A DNA stretch of 14,716 bases, from contig JBAROU010000170.1 of assembly GCA_049642385.1 (NCBI GenBank), forward strand, positions 1 to 14,716, written 5' to 3'. The position numbers and the translations under genes are program-made. Shown piece by piece: positions 14,031 through 14,716 of the stretch; positions within the stretch are counted from its first letter, which is position 1; each line of letters starts with the position of its first letter. The notes beneath the pieces are model-generated. The model saw nothing but the letters and a program-made list of their open reading frames with translations. It was not told where the DNA came from and ran no database searches. The DNA comes from JBAROU01 sp049642385. Lineage in GTDB: Bacteria; Chloroflexota; Dehalococcoidia; DSTF01; RBG-16-68-14.

Positions 14031-14716
14031 CTACTCTCGCGGCCGCGCTGTGTAATCTTCCCAAGGCTCGTCGCGCTGGTGGACCGCCTCTTGGAAGCCC
14101 TCGCGCATCGCCAGGTCGCGCCACGCTAAGCCCTCCGGCGTATGTCGCGCGATTCCATCCATGAACGTACCGAGCGCCTGTGTCGTCCGCAGCCCCATAT
14201 TTTCGTACGCCTGGTTCACCAACAGTTTGTTCATGACCAGCTGATTGGTCGGCGTTGTTGCCAGCCGCCGGGCAAACGCCTCTGTTTCTTCCGCGAGCGA
14301 CTCGGCCGGGACAGCACGGGATACCAGGCCAAGACGTTCTGCCTCACGGCCGGTCAGCGGCTCGCCCGTCAGCATGATCCGTTTCGCGTGTTCGAGACCC
14401 AGGCGATAGATCCACATCGCGGTGGTTGGCACGCCCCAGATGCGCGAGGGAGGATAGCCAACGTGGGCGTCCTCGGCCATGAAAATTAGATCAGAGCAGA
14501 GCGCCAGGTCCGTGCCGCCTCCGACGCACCACCCGTGTACTTGAGCGATGACGGGCTTCGGCGAACGCCAGAGGCTCATGAACGACTGAACGTTCTGCGA
14601 CATTCCCAGGAAGTCGACGACCGGGTCCCAGCCGCCGGTACGCTCTTGCCCCGTGGCCTCTGCCTGTGGCGCAGTTTGCAGGTCATAGCCGGCGCAGAAC
14701 GCCCGGCCTGCCCCTC
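14031..14716 (-). CDS. Crotonase-family (enoyl-CoA hydratase-like) protein, 5' end outside window
   Basis: About 228 codons are visible and the frame stays open to the window edge, so the ATG at 14603 is internal. The first oxyanion segment GAGRAFCAGYDL lies at the edge and the second, HGWCVGGGTDLALCSD, near 14535-14490. The residues equivalent to the hydratase catalytic pair are changed: Asp in GGGTDL (14510-14508) and Pro in GYPPSRIWG (14450-14448) replace Glu144 and Glu164 of rat hydratase. The conserved tail NKLLVNQAYENMGLRTTQ and DGIARHTPEG recalls, from memory, a subfamily common in actinobacteria and Chloroflexota. The fold and CoA substrate class are secure, but ordinary enoyl-CoA hydration is doubtful; isomerase, hydrolase or lyase chemistry is possible. 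It is separated by 111 nt from the PHP gene, which has its own promoter. Confidence 0.88.
   Translation of the reverse strand, partial: GAGRAFCAGYDLQTAPQAEATGQERTGGWDPVVDFLGMSQNVQSFMSLWRSPKPVIAQVHGWCVGGGTDLALCSDLIFMAEDAHVGYPPSRIWGVPTTAMWIYRLGLEHAKRIMLTGEPLTGREAERLGLVSRAVPAESLAEETEAFARRLATTPTNQLVMNKLLVNQAYENMGLRTTQALGTFMDGIARHTPEGLAWRDLAMREGFQEAVHQRDEPWEDYTARPRE

Overview
GC-rich bacterial chromosome fragment, most likely from a Chloroflexota (Dehalococcoidia-type) organism. The main clue is the C-terminus of the large secreted PHP protein: an Asp-rich loop ending in DGC, a WDVYD element, and two dockerin-like helices, the last ending in GHNC. From memory this layout recurs in secreted proteins of uncultured Dehalococcoidia. 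The abundance of acyl-CoA enzymes and P450/ferredoxin genes fits, but an actinobacterial-type origin cannot be excluded from sequence alone.

Layout. (1) 1-2856: the 5' end of a leftward flavin-dependent luciferase-like oxidoreductase, then a rightward tight cluster of acyl-CoA dehydrogenase, Bcp-type peroxiredoxin and enoyl-CoA hydratase. A perfect 20-bp palindrome lies in the divergent gap. (2) 2860-4104: a leftward zinc alcohol dehydrogenase, convergent with the hydratase; a REP-like palindrome spans the junction and supplies the dehydrogenase's last codons and stop. (3) 4206-5763: a strong extended -10 promoter drives a cytochrome P450 and an overlapping [3Fe-4S]-type ferredoxin. (4) 5764-6961: a scarred, gene-poor stretch holding a degenerate tRNA-Gly(CCC), a small VOC-fold gene, the 3' remnant of a prolyl-aminopeptidase-like alpha/beta hydrolase, and an intact tRNA-Gly(UCC) with its own promoter. 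(5) 7010-10487: a leftward adenylate cyclase/AAA ATPase/TPR signalling protein, probably leaderless, preceded by the truncated start of a second cyclase. (6) 10506-13969: a secreted CehA/McbA-like PHP metallohydrolase with its own promoter. (7) 14031-14716: the 3' part of a leftward crotonase-family gene running off the window.

How the genes fit together. Regions 1-3 and 7 look like a catabolic toolkit for acyl-CoA or hydrophobic substrates. The P450 would oxidise a substrate with electrons from its ferredoxin, and the alcohol dehydrogenase could oxidise an alcohol. The acyl-CoA dehydrogenase and hydratase perform the first two beta-oxidation-type steps, and the peroxiredoxin removes peroxides. 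The actual substrate cannot be read from the sequence. No phage, transposase, CRISPR array or rRNA was seen. I found no clearly new multi-gene system. The points most worth following are the C-terminal module of the PHP protein, the tRNA/pseudogene scar region, the duplicated cyclase start with a leaderless promoter, and the relocated or missing catalytic residues in the acyl-CoA enzymes.
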